Positions 1 to 7,788 are shown, counted from the stretch's first letter. The stretch: 19,089 nucleotides of DNA from Clostridiales bacterium UBA1763 (GCA_002314685.1 DCHB01000086.1:1011-20099), one strand, 5' to 3'. The notes: generated by a model from the letters alone, not told the origin. Numbers and translations: made by a program.

Positions 1-18
1 GTTTCCGAGGCTTTTTCT

Positions 19-48
19 AAAATGCGCGGAAAGCTCTGCGCATTTTTT
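19..48 (+). terminator. Hairpin 1, terminator-like
   Basis: A 9-bp perfect stem (19-27 with 38-46, arms AAAATGCGC/GCGCATTTT) closes a 10-base loop and runs into TTTTTT on the plus strand. It has the form of an intrinsic terminator for a plus-strand gene that would lie before the window. No gene end is visible here, so the assignment is by shape only. Confidence 0.5.
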
Positions 49-65
49 GGCGGCTTTTCGGCGTA

Positions 66-94
66 GTCAAAAAAGTCCGAGGGACTTTGTTGAC
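66..94. repeat. Hairpin 2, interrupted inverted repeat
   Basis: Arms AAAGTCC (72-78) and GGACTTT (82-88) close a three-base GAG loop. After one A/G mismatch the stem continues with GTCAA (66-70) pairing with TTGAC (90-94). The structure sits between two terminator-like hairpins and has no T-run beyond the stem on either strand, so it is better described as a palindromic intergenic element than as a terminator. Confidence 0.5.
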
Positions 95-100
95 AAGCTG

Positions 101-133
101 AAAAGGTACGAGGCTTTGCCTCGTACCTTTTTT
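101..133. terminator. Terminator at the end of glnN
   Basis: A 14-bp perfect stem (101-114 with 118-131) closes a TTT loop, with arms containing GGTACGAGGC/GCCTCGTACC. It begins directly after the glnN stop codon, so it is the likely terminator of glnN on the minus strand. On the plus strand it ends in TTTTTT followed by ATTTT, a longer T-tract than on the minus side, so it probably works in both directions. Confidence 0.8.
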
Positions 134-2222
134 ATTTTACGCTGTAAAGAATGTCGCCGTAGGTCGGATACGGCCAGTATTTTTTTGCTGTAATCGTTTC
201 GAGCTCATCAACGCTTGCGCGCAGGGCGATCATCGCGGGAATAACGCTGTCGCGGTATGCACAGGCTTTTGAGTAGCTGTCGCTCAATTCCTCGGCATTT
301 TGTGTTGCTTCGGAAAGTGCCTTTATCTGCGCGAGGGCTTTTGTCGTGAGTCCGCTAATTTTTTCCGCGGTCTCAGTCTCGTATGCCGACTCAATGCCGA
401 CGGATTTTTTCGCAATAGCCGCACCGCAAAGCTGTCCCGAAAATTCGCTGACCGCGGGCAAAATATCGCACTGTGCCATATCGAGCATGGTGAGTGCCTC
501 GATGTGCAGAACCTTTGAGTAGGTGTCAAGCTTCACCTTGTATCTCGCGGCAAGCTCAATTTCGCTGTAAACTCTGTGGCGTGTGAACAGCTCGACATTC
601 TTGATGTCGAGATAGTACGGCACACAGTCGGGTGTTGTCGGCAGATTGAGAAGTCCGCGCTTTTTCGCCTCGTCAACCCACTCATCACCGTAGCCGTTGC
701 CGCTGAAAATGATGCGCTTGTGCTTTTTGATCACACTGCGCAGAAGCTTGTGCAGGTCACCTTCGAAATCCTCCGAGCCCTCGAGTGCATCGGCATACTG
801 GCGCAGTGACTCTGCGACGGCGGTGTTGATTGCAACATTCGCGCCCGAAATGGACGACGATGAGCCGAGCATACGGAACTCAAACTTGTTGCCCGTAAAG
901 GCAAAGGGCGATGTGCGGTTGCGATCGGTGCTGTCCTTGGGGAACTTCGGCAGTACGTGTGCGCCGACCTTGAAAAATTCCTTTTCTCTGCCGTCATAGG
1001 TCTCGTCGTTCTCTATCGCCGCGAGAATGCTCTCAAGCTCCTCGCCGAGGAACATTGACACAATGGCGGGAGGTGCCTCTGCCGCGGCACCGAGACGCAG
1101 GTCGTTCGATGCGGAGGCGACGGAAATTCGGAGCACATCCTGATAATCGTCAACCGCCTGAATTACTGCGCAGAGCATGAGCAAAAACTGTGCGTTTTCA
1201 TACGGTGTCTCGCCCGGCTCGAGCAGATTTACGCCCGTGTCGGTGGTAATCGACCAGTTGTTGTGCTTGCCGCTTCCGTTGACGCCGTCGAAGGGCTTTT
1301 CATGGAGCAGGCACTCCATGTCGTATTTCTTTGCGAGCTTTTTCATAAGCTCCATAGTTATCTGATTGTGGTCGGCGGAAATATTTGTGCTCGAGAACAC
1401 GGGTGCAAGCTCGTGCTGTGCGGGTGCCGCCTCGTTATGCTCGGTTTTTGCGCTGACTCCGAGCTTCCACAGCTCCGTGTCGAGCTCTGTCATAAATGCC
1501 GCAACTCGGGACTTGATAGCGCCGAAATAGTGGTCGTAAAGCTCCTGCGATTTGGGCGGCCTTGCGCCGAAAAGCGTTCTGCCCGCATACATGAGGTCTC
1601 TACGCTTTTCAAAGACCTCCTTATCAACGAGAAAGTACTCCTGCTCGGCTCCGACTGTTGTTTTAACCGCCGTGACATTTGTGTTGCCGAAAAGTCTGAG
1701 CACTCTCAGGCACTGACGGTTGATTGCCTCCATACTGCGCAGAAGCGGTGTTTTTTTGTCAAGCGCCTCGCCACCGTAGGAGCAAAATGCCGTCGGGATG
1801 CACAGCACGCCGTCCTTGATAAAGGCGTAGGAGGTCGGGTCCCATGCGGTGTAGCCGCGTGCCTCAAAGGTTGCACGCAAGCCGCCCGTCGGGAAGCTTG
1901 AGGCATCGGGCTCGCCCTGAATAAGCTCCTTGCCCGAAAACTCCATTATCGCTTTGCCGCCCTCAATGGGGCTTATAAAGCTGTCGTGCTTTTCGGCTGT
2001 AACACCCGTCATGGGCTGGAACCAGTGTGTGAAATGGGTGACGCCCTTTTCAATCGCCCAATCCTTCATCGCATTTGCGACTACATCCGCCGTCTCTCTG
2101 CCGAGACGCGTGCCGAGCTTTATCGACTGTCGGACCTGCTGATATACCTCTTTAGGCAAACGAGACTGCATAACAGAATCGTTAAAAACCATTGAGCCGA
2201 ACATTTCACTTACATTTTTCAT
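132..2222 (-). CDS. glnN: Glutamine synthetase type III (GlnN)
   Basis: This cytoplasmic enzyme makes glutamine from glutamate, ammonia and ATP, the entry point of ammonia assimilation. The 696-residue length is typical of the GSIII class and far from the roughly 450 residues of GSI. The active-site blocks are visible: [10 protein letters not shown] near 191-200, [15 protein letters not shown] near 262-276, [10 protein letters not shown] near 315-324 and [10 protein letters not shown] near 433-442. I chose the ATG at 2222 because AAGGCGG lies at the right distance before it. A TTG 18 bases further upstream is in frame but overlaps that ribosome site. The gene stands alone, ends at a strong hairpin (101-131) and has its own promoter (2277-2306). 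A palindrome at the 5' end of the transcript may be a control site. Nothing in the sequence looks damaged. Confidence 0.97.
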   Translation of the reverse strand: MKNVSEMFGSMVFNDSVMQSRLPKEVYQQVRQSIKLGTRLGRETADVVANAMKDWAIEKGVTHFTHWFQPMTGVTAEKHDSFISPIEGGKAIMEFSGKELIQGEPDASSFPTGGLRATFEARGYTAWDPTSYAFIKDGVLCIPTAFCSYGGEALDKKTPLLRSMEAINRQCLRVLRLFGNTNVTAVKTTVGAEQEYFLVDKEVFEKRRDLMYAGRTLFGARPPKSQELYDHYFGAIKSRVAAFMTELDTELWKLGVSAKTEHNEAAPAQHELAPVFSSTNISADHNQITMELMKKLAKKYDMECLLHEKPFDGVNGSGKHNNWSITTDTGVNLLEPGETPYENAQFLLMLCAVIQAVDDYQDVLRISVASASNDLRLGAAAEAPPAIVSMFLGEELESILAAIENDETYDGREKEFFKVGAHVLPKFPKDSTDRNRTSPFAFTGNKFEFRMLGSSSSISGANVAINTAVAESLRQYADALEGSEDFEGDLHKLLRSVIKKHKRIIFSGNGYGDEWVDEAKKRGLLNLPTTPDCVPYYLDIKNVELFTRHRVYSEIELAARYKVKLDTYSKVLHIEALTMLDMAQCDILPAVSEFSGQLCGAAIAKKSVGIESAYETETAEKISGLTTKALAQIKALSEATQNAEELSDSYSKACAYRDSVIPAMIALRASVDELETITAKKYWPYPTYGDILYSVK

Positions 2223-2252
2223 AGCAGATCCGCCTTTCAATAATATATTATC

Positions 2253-2268
2253 TATCCAAGGGTGGATA
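2253..2268. promoter_or_regulatory. Perfect 6-bp inverted repeat at glnN transcript start
   Basis: TATCCA (2253-2258) and TGGATA (2263-2268) are perfect inverted arms around a four-base spacer. With the glnN -10 box at 2277-2282, transcription should start near 2270, so the palindrome falls at about +2 to +17. It could be a repressor operator or a 5' end hairpin on the mRNA. It does not match the GlnR/TnrA box (TGTNA-N7-TNACA). Confidence 0.4.
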
Positions 2269-2276
2269 ATGGATTG

Positions 2277-2306
2277 ATTATATTATTCTGCATTTATTTT
2301 TGTCAA
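2277..2306 (-). promoter_or_regulatory. Sigma-A promoter for glnN
   Basis: Read on the minus strand, a perfect TTGACA (2306-2301) is followed after 18 bases by a perfect TATAAT (2282-2277). The predicted start lies near 2270, which gives a leader of about 48 bases before the ATG at 2222. Confidence 0.8.
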
Positions 2307-2330
2307 GGGAAAATAATATTATCGCGAGAC

Positions 2331-2359
2331 TTGACACAGTCACCGAGCTTTGGTATATT
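2331..2359 (+). promoter_or_regulatory. Upstream promoter P1 for the flippase-psd operon
   Basis: A perfect TTGACA (2331-2336) and TATATT (2354-2359) are separated by 17 bases. A start near 2366 would give a leader of about 90 bases to the ATG at 2458, crossing the direct repeats at 2371-2420. Confidence 0.65.
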
Positions 2360-2370
2360 AACTGTATTAG

Positions 2371-2420
2371 TTCGCTTCACACAGTCGATTTATTTTTATC
2401 TTCGCTTCACAAAATCGACA
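2371..2420 (+). repeat. Two 30-bp-spaced direct repeats
   Basis: The 10-mer TTCGCTTCAC occurs at 2371-2380 and again at 2401-2410, exactly 30 bp apart. The similarity continues for about 10 more bases (acagtcgat against aaaatcgac). The second copy supplies the -35 box of promoter P2. The repeat could be a pair of regulator sites or a small tandem duplication. Confidence 0.6.
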
Positions 2421-2434
2421 AGCTGTGATATAAT
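2406..2434 (+). promoter_or_regulatory. Proximal promoter P2, extended -10
   Basis: TTCACA (2406-2411) and a perfect TATAAT (2429-2434) are separated by 17 bases. A TG at 2426-2427 makes an extended -10 element. The start would be near 2441, only about 17 bases before the ATG at 2458, so the mRNA would be nearly leaderless. Confidence 0.65.
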
Positions 2435-2457
2435 TTTATACCGTTAATATTTTGCAA

Positions 2458-3489
2458 ATGAAACAATCACTCAAAAATTTTCTGTGGCTTTTGCTTCTTA
2501 TAGCATTCTCGGCGTGCACTTTAATTCTCATTATTGCGGGTGCTAAGGGCTTCAGCTTCGGATGTCTTATAAATTCAATAAGCAGGGCTTCACCTTTTTG
2601 GATTGCGCTCGCGTTTATATGCTCCTTCGGCTATGTCTATTTTGAGGGCATGGGCTTAAGATGCACCTGCCGCTTTTTCGGCTGTGATTTCGGTCGCGGT
2701 AAGGCGATTTTGTTTTCCGCAACGGACACATATTTTTCCGCACTCACCCCGTCTGCCTCGGGAGGTCAGCCCGCCGCACTGCTTATGATGATGAGCCGCG
2801 GTGTGCCTGCACCCGTTGCCGCCGTCGCGCTGATGCTGAACCTCATAATGTATACGGTCTGCATAGTGCTGTTGAGCCTTCTGTGTTTTGTCTTATGCCC
2901 CGATATGGTGCTCAGGCTTGACACTGTAACTCAGCTTTTCATATATTTCGGTTTTGTGATTGCGATTGTGTGCACAGTGCTGTTTGTGCTTTGCATTGTA
3001 AACGGTGAGCTTGTTTTGCGGATAAGCCGCGGAACACTGAGGCTGTGTCGCCGTCTTCACATAGTAAAGAATTACGAAAAGCACTATTTAAGGCTTGAAA
3101 AAAATGTCGCGCACTATAATCAGTGCGGTGCGGTGCTGAAAAACGAAAGAACGCTTCTGTTCAAGGTGTTTCTGTATAATCTTGCGCAGAGAATTTCCGT
3201 AATCGCGGTTTGCGTGTGCGTATTTTCGGCAGTCGGCGGGGATGCCGCTAAGGCACCGCTTGTATTCTGTGCGCAGGTATTCGCAATCGTAGGCTCAAAC
3301 GGTGTGCCCATTCCCGGTGCTGTCGGCATTGTGGAGTATATATTCCTGCAAGCCTTCAGAGGCGTTATTTTTGACCCCATAAGCGTCGTACTGATAAGCA
3401 GAGGCATTTCCTTCTACTCAAACCTTCTGCTGTGCGGCAGTCTCGTACTCATAAACTCTATCCGAAGCAAAATATATAAACAGGATTGA
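2458..3489 (+). CDS. Flippase-like integral membrane protein (LPG synthase TM / UPF0104 family)
   Basis: This is a 343-residue polytopic membrane protein of the family that includes the N-terminal domain of MprF and E. coli YbhN, thought to move or handle lipids across the membrane. Hydrophobic helices are visible at about 8-28, 46-64 and 116-146, with several more after residue 150. The family signatures are present: TPSASGGQP at 98-106 and a proline/glycine motif GVPIPGAVGIVE near 283-294. It lacks the soluble aminoacyltransferase domain of full MprF, so lysyl-PG synthesis is not expected. The start is uncertain. ATG at 2458 is chosen, but no Shine-Dalgarno sequence precedes it. TTG at 2452 is the only other in-frame choice before a stop at 2431. 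The gene directly precedes psd, which supports a role with phospholipids. Confidence 0.85.
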   Translation: MKQSLKNFLWLLLLIAFSACTLILIIAGAKGFSFGCLINSISRASPFWIALAFICSFGYVYFEGMGLRCTCRFFGCDFGRGKAILFSATDTYFSALTPSASGGQPAALLMMMSRGVPAPVAAVALMLNLIMYTVCIVLLSLLCFVLCPDMVLRLDTVTQLFIYFGFVIAIVCTVLFVLCIVNGELVLRISRGTLRLCRRLHIVKNYEKHYLRLEKNVAHYNQCGAVLKNERTLLFKVFLYNLAQRISVIAVCVCVFSAVGGDAAKAPLVFCAQVFAIVGSNGVPIPGAVGIVEYIFLQAFRGVIFDPISVVLISRGISFYSNLLLCGSLVLINSIRSKIYKQD

Positions 3490-3495
3490 TTGATA

Positions 3496-4323
3496 ATGGC
3501 TAAAAAGAAAAGACAGCTTTTTCTGCGCTATTGCTACACAAAGCTCGGCTCACCCACGCAGGTTGTGATGACAAATCCCATACTCACGGCAATAGTCGGC
3601 GCGTTTATGGACACCCGCAGCTCTGCGAAGCTGATTAACAGCTTTGTACGCCGCAACGGCATTGACCTCGGTGACTACATTCAGGAGCGTTATCGCTGCT
3701 TTAATGACTTTTTCACCCGTCAGATTAAAAGCGGCGCAAGACCGATTGACCCCGACCCCGAGGCGCTCATCTCCCCCTGCGACGGAAGGCTCTCCGCGTA
3801 CAGAATCAGCAGTGACTCCGAGTTTTATATCAAGGACAATTACTACAATGTTGAAGACCTCGTCGGCGGAGACGAAATTGCCGCAGAGTATCTCAACGGC
3901 ATCTGCCTTGTGCTGAGACTCGCTGTTGACAACTATCACCGCTACTGCTACATTGACGACGGCTTCAAAAGCCGCAACTACCACATAAGGGGCAAATATC
4001 ACTCCGTTCAGCCCGTTGTTGTGCGCAAAAAGCCCGTATTTATGCAGAACACCCGCGAATACTGCGTGCTTGAAACCGAAAACTTCGGCACTGTCACGCA
4101 GATTGAGGTCGGAGCTTGCCTTGTGGGCAAGATTGCAAATCACCACGAGGCGGGCGTAATGCACCGCGGTGCGGAAAAGGGTATGTTCCTTTTCGGCGGC
4201 TCGACTATCGTTCTGCTGTTCAAGGAGGGCACTGTCAGCATACCCGAGGAGATTTTCGAGCTGACCGAAAAGGGTAAGGAAACCGAAATAAGATACGGCT
4301 CTGCCATAGGCAGAAAGGCCTGA
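3496..4323 (+). CDS. psd: Phosphatidylserine decarboxylase proenzyme
   Basis: The enzyme converts phosphatidylserine to phosphatidylethanolamine at the membrane. The 275-residue proenzyme carries the self-cleavage motif GGST at 234-237. Family knowledge predicts cleavage between Gly235 and Ser236, with Ser236 becoming the pyruvoyl group of the small alpha chain. Asp96 (in SPCDGRLS) and His148 (in DNYHRY) fit the Asp and His of the autoendoproteolytic triad. HHEAGVMHRGAEKGMFLFGG is the usual C-terminal block. The ATG at 3496 is preferred over an in-frame TTG at 3490 because AGGA at 3482-3485 is 10 bases before the ATG but only 4 before the TTG. It follows the flippase-like gene by six bases. 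No phosphatidylserine synthase lies in the window. Confidence 0.95.
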   Translation: MAKKKRQLFLRYCYTKLGSPTQVVMTNPILTAIVGAFMDTRSSAKLINSFVRRNGIDLGDYIQERYRCFNDFFTRQIKSGARPIDPDPEALISPCDGRLSAYRISSDSEFYIKDNYYNVEDLVGGDEIAAEYLNGICLVLRLAVDNYHRYCYIDDGFKSRNYHIRGKYHSVQPVVVRKKPVFMQNTREYCVLETENFGTVTQIEVGACLVGKIANHHEAGVMHRGAEKGMFLFGGSTIVLLFKEGTVSIPEEIFELTEKGKETEIRYGSAIGRKA

Positions 4324-4336
4324 AAGTGAGATAATT

Positions 4337-4684
4337 ATGCTGTTTATTCAATATCCGCCGTGCAGTACCTGCCAGAAGGCAAAAAAGTGGCTTGACGAGC
4401 ACGAAATCGAATACACCGACCGCCACATAAAAGAGGATAAGCCGAGCTATGAGGAGCTCAAGCTCTGGTATGCTCTCAGCGGTCTGCCGCTGAAAAGATT
4501 TTTCAACACAAGCGGACTGCTGTATAAATCGCTCGGGCTCAAGGACAAGCTTCCGACTATGAGCGAGGAGGAGCAGCTCCGACTGCTCGCAACAGACGGA
4601 ATGCTCGTTAAGCGCCCCATAATCGTTGACGGGGACACGATCCTCACGGGCTTCAAGGAAGCTGAATGGGCAAAGCTATTATAA
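4337..4684 (+). CDS. ArsC/Spx-family thioredoxin-fold protein
   Basis: A 115-residue cytoplasmic protein of the ArsC/Spx/YusI family. The N-terminal strand leads to a CSTC redox motif (Cys9, Cys12), followed by the helix QKAKKWLDEH. The C-terminal part has the conserved KRPII segment near residues 92-96. True arsenate reductases of this fold use a single Cys with an Arg triad. The CxxC and lack of any ars genes nearby make arsenate reduction unproven, and a thiol-disulfide or regulatory role is as likely. It starts 13 bases after the psd stop behind AAAGTGAG, so it is the last gene of the flippase-psd operon, closed by the hairpin at 4687-4721. Confidence 0.85.
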   Translation: MLFIQYPPCSTCQKAKKWLDEHEIEYTDRHIKEDKPSYEELKLWYALSGLPLKRFFNTSGLLYKSLGLKDKLPTMSEEEQLRLLATDGMLVKRPIIVDGDTILTGFKEAEWAKLL

Positions 4685-4686
4685 AT

Positions 4687-4721
4687 AAAAAATCGCTGAT
4701 ACTGAGTATCAGCGATTTTTT
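4687..4721. terminator. Bidirectional terminator
   Basis: A 16-bp perfect stem (4687-4702 with 4706-4721) closes a TGA loop, with A-rich and T-rich ends on both sides. It lies between the convergent ends of the ArsC-like gene (+) and the SDR gene (-) and can serve both. Confidence 0.9.
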
Positions 4722-4729
4722 ATTGTTCA

Positions 4730-5536
4730 TTATTTGAAGAGCTCTTCGCCTCTTGTGTTCTTTACGAAGTGCTCGAGCTTAATCTGCTCAAGTCTCCAAT
4801 AGATTGTACGCACGAAGGGAAGCGCGGTCATGAGCACCTTGCTGACGCCGAACAGGAAGCAGGGAGAAACCTTCTTCTTACCGTTTTCGATGCCCTTATA
4901 CATCTTCTTTGCAACGACTGTGGGCTTCTGTACGGGGAAGGGCTTTTCGAACTTAATGCCGTCTGCCGCGGTGACGAAGAAGTTTGTGTCGGTTGCAACG
5001 GGGTAGAGGCAGGTAAGCTTCATGTTCTTGGGCATTTCGAGGCGGATACCCTCCTGGAAGCCCTGCAGACCGAACTTGGAAGCCGAGTACAGAGCATAGC
5101 CGGGCATTGCCATTGTGCCGATTGCGGAAACGGTGAAGGCAAGATGACCGTCACGGCCGTTGAGGTGGTGCAGGTACTTTACATAGGTGTATGCGGGTCC
5201 GAGGGTGTTTGCCTCAAATATGCGGCTGAGTCTGCCCCAATCCTCATAATCATAGACCTCGTAGTAGGGATAGCCTGCGTTGTTGTAGTAAAGGTCGATT
5301 TTGCCGCCGAAAAGCTCCTCTGCCTTTGCAAAAATGGAGTCAATGCCTTCCTTGGTGGAAATGTCTGCGTCAAAAACGGTGACGTCGGACTTGAAATCTT
5401 CTGCGCTTATCTTCTTTGTTGCATTTCTGGATACTGCCAGAATCTTGTTGCCCTTGCCCTGGTCAAGGAGCTTGAGGAATTCGAGACCGATGCCGCTTGA
5501 AGCGCCTGTCAGTACTATTGTTTTGTTCTCTATCAT
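4730..5536 (-). CDS. Short-chain dehydrogenase/reductase (SDR)
   Basis: A 268-residue classical SDR, an NAD(P)(H)-dependent oxidoreductase acting on alcohols or ketones. The dinucleotide-binding motif TGASSGIG is at 10-17 and NNAG at 85-88. The catalytic residues Ser137, Tyr150 and Lys154 (YSASK) are all present, so it should be active. After residue 215 a hydrophobic and basic tail (FLFGVSKVLMTALPFVRTIYW) suggests contact with the membrane or a lipophilic substrate. The start at 5536 follows AAGGAG at good spacing. The gene begins 11 bases after the ene-reductase stop, so the two are co-transcribed. An SDR next to an ene-reductase suggests successive reduction of an unsaturated ketone, but the substrate is unknown. 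Confidence 0.92.
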   Translation of the reverse strand: MIENKTIVLTGASSGIGLEFLKLLDQGKGNKILAVSRNATKKISAEDFKSDVTVFDADISTKEGIDSIFAKAEELFGGKIDLYYNNAGYPYYEVYDYEDWGRLSRIFEANTLGPAYTYVKYLHHLNGRDGHLAFTVSAIGTMAMPGYALYSASKFGLQGFQEGIRLEMPKNMKLTCLYPVATDTNFFVTAADGIKFEKPFPVQKPTVVAKKMYKGIENGKKKVSPCFLFGVSKVLMTALPFVRTIYWRLEQIKLEHFVKNTRGEELFK

Positions 5537-5547
5537 AGTTCTTCTCC

Positions 5548-7629
5548 TTACATAATTTTCATCACTGTGTCGTATGCGCTGTGGTTTGCATCTGCTATTG
5601 TGCCACTCTTGGTTGCGTCACCTACTGTGACAACATTGCTTATGCCGCAATCCTTGAGCTTTGCTACCATGTCGTTAATCGGTCTTACGCCGAGGGACAG
5701 AACAACATTATCTGCCTCAAGTGCGCTCTTTGTGCCTGACTTTACGTCCTCTATGAGCACCTTGCCCTGCTCGATGCCGACAAGCTTTGTGCCCGTCATA
5801 AACTTTGTTCCGTAGGGCTTGATGCGCTCCATTTCGTCGTCAACAAGCTGGAACCATGCACCGGGTGCAACCTCGGGTGCCATTTCGATTACGGTTACCT
5901 CACAGCCCTCTTCGTTGAGGAATTCAGTGACCTCAAGACCTGTGATACCCGAGCCGACTACAACGACCTTCTTATTTTCAATCTTCTTCTCGCCCATTAT
6001 TATCTCGGGTGCGAGAACAACACTGTCAAGGTCTATGCCGGGGATGGACTTCGGGCGAATGGGTGTGCCGCCCGTTGCTACTACAACTGCGTAGGGCTTG
6101 AGCTCCGCTATCTGCTCTGCCGTCATCTCACAGCCGAGCTTAATCTCGCCGCCAAGCTTTTTGACGTTGACCATGAGGTCCTCAATCGCCCAGTAAAGCT
6201 TATCCTTGAGGTGGCAGGTCGATGCGGTTATTACCTGTCCGCCGGGCTTTTCTTCCTTCTCGATTACAGTTACCTTGAAGCCGCGGTGAAGCAGGGTGTC
6301 TGCCGCGGTGAGACCTGCTGTGCCTGCGCCTATAACGACAATCTGTCTGCCGTTGCCGTCCTTAGGCATATTGAAATACTCGTTCTCCTTGCCCATGCTC
6401 ATGTTCAGAGCACATTCGCAAGCCTCGCCAACCCATGCGTTTGTCATGAACGAGCGTATGCAGTTGAGGCAGCCTATGCAGCGGCGGATTTCCTCGGGAC
6501 GTCCCTCCTCTGCCTTCTTAACCCAATGCGGGTCGCAGATGAAGGTACGGGCAGATGCGACAAAGTCCTGACATCCGTCCTGAAGCTGCTGCTCTGCCTG
6601 CTCGGGAGTGCGGATAACGCCTGCACCCGCAACGGGGATGCTGACTGCGCTCTTGATTTCCTTTGCAAGATACTTTCTCCAGCCGGGCTCAAAGGAGGTC
6701 GGCTCAAGCCAGTAGTTATAAACATCGTAGCAGGCGGAGGTGACATTGATTGCGTCAACGCCGAGCTCCTCAAGACGCTTTGCAATCTTCTTGCCCGTCT
6801 CGATGTCGTAGCCCTTACCGGGCATACCGATTTTTTCGTAAAGCTCATCGGCGGTGAGACGCACCATAAGCGGATAGTCTCTGCCGCACTCTGCGCGGAT
6901 GCCTTGAATAATCTCTGTAACAAAGCGCATACGGTTATCAAAGCTTCCGCCGTACTCGTCTGTACGCTTGTTTGTATTCGGGGACATGAACTGCTGAATA
7001 ATGTAGCCGTGACCGCCGTGAAGCTCGACAACATCAACGCCCGCCTTCTTACAGCGCACTGCCGCCTTGACGAAATCATCAATAAGATTTTTTACCTGAC
7101 GGCGGCTCATCTGACGAATTTTCATAGCGCCGTGATTTGCAAGCTCACCCTTGTACGGTGCCTGAACAGGCCACAGCAGTGCCTTCTTCTCAAGAGTGTT
7201 GAGAATGGGGGTGCACTTGTAAATGCTGTTGAGAATCTTGGGGAAGCGGTCAACAATGGGAATGACCATGGGCAGAGAGTGAATGGAGCTTGAATAGCCC
7301 TGTCTGCCCGGGTGATGAAGCTGAATGCCGAGCTTTGCGCCGTGCTTGTGAATTCTGTCGGCAAACTCACGCATGGGCTCAATGTGGTAATCGTGGCTCA
7401 TTGCAAGCTGAGTGTAGGTTGACGCCGCCCAGTCGTCGTTTACACGGGTAACGCCCGGGATAATGAGACCGACGCCGCCCTTTGCGCGTTCCTCATAATA
7501 TGCCATCAGCTTTTCGGTGGGCTTGCCGTTTGCCTGACCGAGGCTGACCTCTGCCGCGGACATTATTGTGCGGTTTTTTACTGTCATAGTGCCGATTTTC
7601 ATCGGTGACAGCAGCATTTCGTAGCTCAT
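5548..7629 (-). CDS. Old-Yellow-Enzyme-type ene-reductase with 4Fe-4S and FAD domains
   Basis: A 693-residue enzyme of the 2,4-dienoyl-CoA reductase / enoate reductase / BaiCD-BaiH family, reducing activated C=C bonds with NAD(P)H. An FMN-binding TIM barrel spans about 1-350, with HHPGRQG at 105-111 and the active-site segment HGGHGY at 204-209. The iron-sulfur ligands are Cys384, Cys387, Cys390 and probably Cys406. The FAD/NAD half has VVIGAGTAGL at 431-440 and a second Rossmann motif, VVVVGSGITGLE, near 555-566. The Cys spacing (C-x2-C-x2-C) differs from the C-x2-C-x3-C of E. coli FadH. The ATG at 7629 follows AAAGGATG, whereas in-frame codons further upstream would give a poor extension and no ribosome site. 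Possible substrates in gut Clostridia include bile acids, steroids, enoates and bilirubin; none can be chosen from sequence. Confidence 0.93.
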   Translation of the reverse strand: MSYEMLLSPMKIGTMTVKNRTIMSAAEVSLGQANGKPTEKLMAYYEERAKGGVGLIIPGVTRVNDDWAASTYTQLAMSHDYHIEPMREFADRIHKHGAKLGIQLHHPGRQGYSSSIHSLPMVIPIVDRFPKILNSIYKCTPILNTLEKKALLWPVQAPYKGELANHGAMKIRQMSRRQVKNLIDDFVKAAVRCKKAGVDVVELHGGHGYIIQQFMSPNTNKRTDEYGGSFDNRMRFVTEIIQGIRAECGRDYPLMVRLTADELYEKIGMPGKGYDIETGKKIAKRLEELGVDAINVTSACYDVYNYWLEPTSFEPGWRKYLAKEIKSAVSIPVAGAGVIRTPEQAEQQLQDGCQDFVASARTFICDPHWVKKAEEGRPEEIRRCIGCLNCIRSFMTNAWVGEACECALNMSMGKENEYFNMPKDGNGRQIVVIGAGTAGLTAADTLLHRGFKVTVIEKEEKPGGQVITASTCHLKDKLYWAIEDLMVNVKKLGGEIKLGCEMTAEQIAELKPYAVVVATGGTPIRPKSIPGIDLDSVVLAPEIIMGEKKIENKKVVVVGSGITGLEVTEFLNEEGCEVTVIEMAPEVAPGAWFQLVDDEMERIKPYGTKFMTGTKLVGIEQGKVLIEDVKSGTKSALEADNVVLSLGVRPINDMVAKLKDCGISNVVTVGDATKSGTIADANHSAYDTVMKIM

Positions 7630-7688
7630 ATTGATACATCCTTTCTGTTTCGGTTCATCTTTTTTCAATATAATGTACTCTTGATAAG

Positions 7689-7717
7689 ATAATACAATAA
7701 CAAACAAAATTCGTCAA
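7689..7717 (-). promoter_or_regulatory. Promoter for the ene-reductase/SDR operon
   Basis: On the minus strand TTGACG (7717-7712) and TATTAT (7694-7689) are separated by 17 bases. Transcription should start near 7682 and give a leader of about 50 bases before the ATG at 7629. Confidence 0.75.
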
Positions 7718-7788
7718 TAAAGCATTGAAAAATCTATGTTTTCGATAATTTTTGCACTTATTTTATGACAACTGTTGCCGCGTTTTGT

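Noticed and set aside
92..2425. The 9-mer GACAAGCTG shared by 92-100 and 2417-2425 as a dispersed repeat
   Set aside because: Nine bases with no flanking similarity can occur by chance in a window of this size.
2262..2447. A possible 61-residue protein in the glnN/flippase intergenic region
   Set aside because: It runs through both divergent promoters and the direct repeats, begins without a ribosome site and has no protein-like pattern.
3550..4164. A 204-codon open frame on the minus strand
   Set aside because: It is antisense to psd and shows only compositional features.
4769..5500. A 243-codon open frame on the plus strand
   Set aside because: It is antisense to the complete SDR gene and has no recognisable motif.
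6211..7293. A 360-codon open frame on the plus strand
   Set aside because: It is antisense to the well-conserved ene-reductase gene, has no family signature and no ribosome site. Its Cys/Leu/Val-rich product is typical of a shadow frame.
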